A stretch of 64,000 nt of DNA. Source: Microglena sp. YARC. Taxonomy: Eukaryota > Chlorophyta > Chlorophyceae > Chlamydomonadales > Chlamydomonadaceae. A program made the translations under genes and the position numbers. The notes beneath the pieces were generated by a model. It did no database searches. It was not told where the DNA came from and was given only the letters and a program-made list of their open reading frames with translations. Location of the stretch: the NCBI GenBank assembly GCA_022414725.1, contig CM039466.1, forward strand, positions 10,159,027-10,223,026, read 5' to 3'. The stretch's first letter is position 1; every line of letters begins with the position of its first letter. Of this stretch, positions 63,837-64,000 are shown piece by piece.

Positions 63837-64000
63837 TGCGACGCCCACGGAAATCAGGGAGCACACTAAGCAGGAGCTCATATATTCATATTTATACATA
63901 AACTTTAACTTCAGCTTGGTTACATATCTTCAGCCAGCAAGGTGGCTGCTCGCCGTCTTACATTATACTAATACATTATACCGGGTTGGGGGTTGGGGGG
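63285..64000. repeat. Downstream region with repeats Z and Y, no further gene
   Basis: AGATCGCTACTGGTAGCGGG at about 63464; inverted Z at 63575-63650; Y at 63740-63870 with a C run (63807-63834); GGTTACATATCTTCAGCCAG to the end, closing in G-rich GGGTTGGGGGTTGGGGGG. Confidence 0.65.

Overview
The window is nuclear DNA of a photosynthetic eukaryote, most likely a green alga with a large, repeat-rich genome. The evidence is GT-AG introns, plant-type TTTAGGG interstitial repeats, two nuclear genes for plastid proteins (one with a twin-arginine lumen signal), a biotin carboxylase of the plant/animal MCC type, and a mix of copia-like LTR elements, hAT-type MITEs, Helitron-like units and tRNA-derived SINEs. 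The exact lineage cannot be read from the sequence; a prasinophyte-like alga is an inference.

Four split genes can be reconstructed by joining exons whose phases fit exactly. (1) 1-16459, plus strand: the 3' half of the alpha (biotin carrier) subunit of 3-methylcrotonyl-CoA carboxylase, seven exons ending with the AMKM biotin site. (2) 36834-29827, minus strand: a complete six-exon, 205-aa histidine phosphatase (phosphoglycerate-mutase-like) with the RHG and SHGD catalytic motifs. (3) 38933-49037, plus: a complete five-exon, 135-aa CURT1-like thylakoid protein. (4) 52019-63284, plus: a complete five-exon, 291-aa PsbP-domain lumenal protein. Gene 1 converges on gene 2; genes 2 and 3 diverge across 2.1 kb without a recognisable gene. 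Most coding exons are too short to appear as long ORFs, and most long ORFs here are artefacts of tandem repeats.

The most striking property is that introns are filled with tandem arrays derived from the exon edges. Upstream of many exons lie 2 to about 85 copies of 'intron end + CAG + first part of the exon'; downstream of many exons lie copies of 'last part of the exon + GT donor'. In every case the functional exon is the copy nearest the rest of the gene. Examples are a 43-bp satellite of about 85 copies (about 480-4300), seven copies of a phase-0 38-codon cassette (10137-11240), a 95-bp array of biotin-site exons in which the acceptor Lys is often Gln (15723-16459), a 92-bp array (32929-34480), and about ten copies of a PPD exon start (52866-54545). 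The same duplication also runs past the stop codons of genes 1 and 2.

Between genes 1 and 2 lie a 4.8-kb copia-like element that encodes only a Gag-like protein (18551-23328), three abutting Helitron-like units (23971-24481), and a 4.3-kb copia element with apparently identical LTRs but a broken interior (24671-28992). Short interspersed families, including at least three hAT-type MITE families with 8-bp target duplications, are scattered throughout, often inside the exon-edge arrays.
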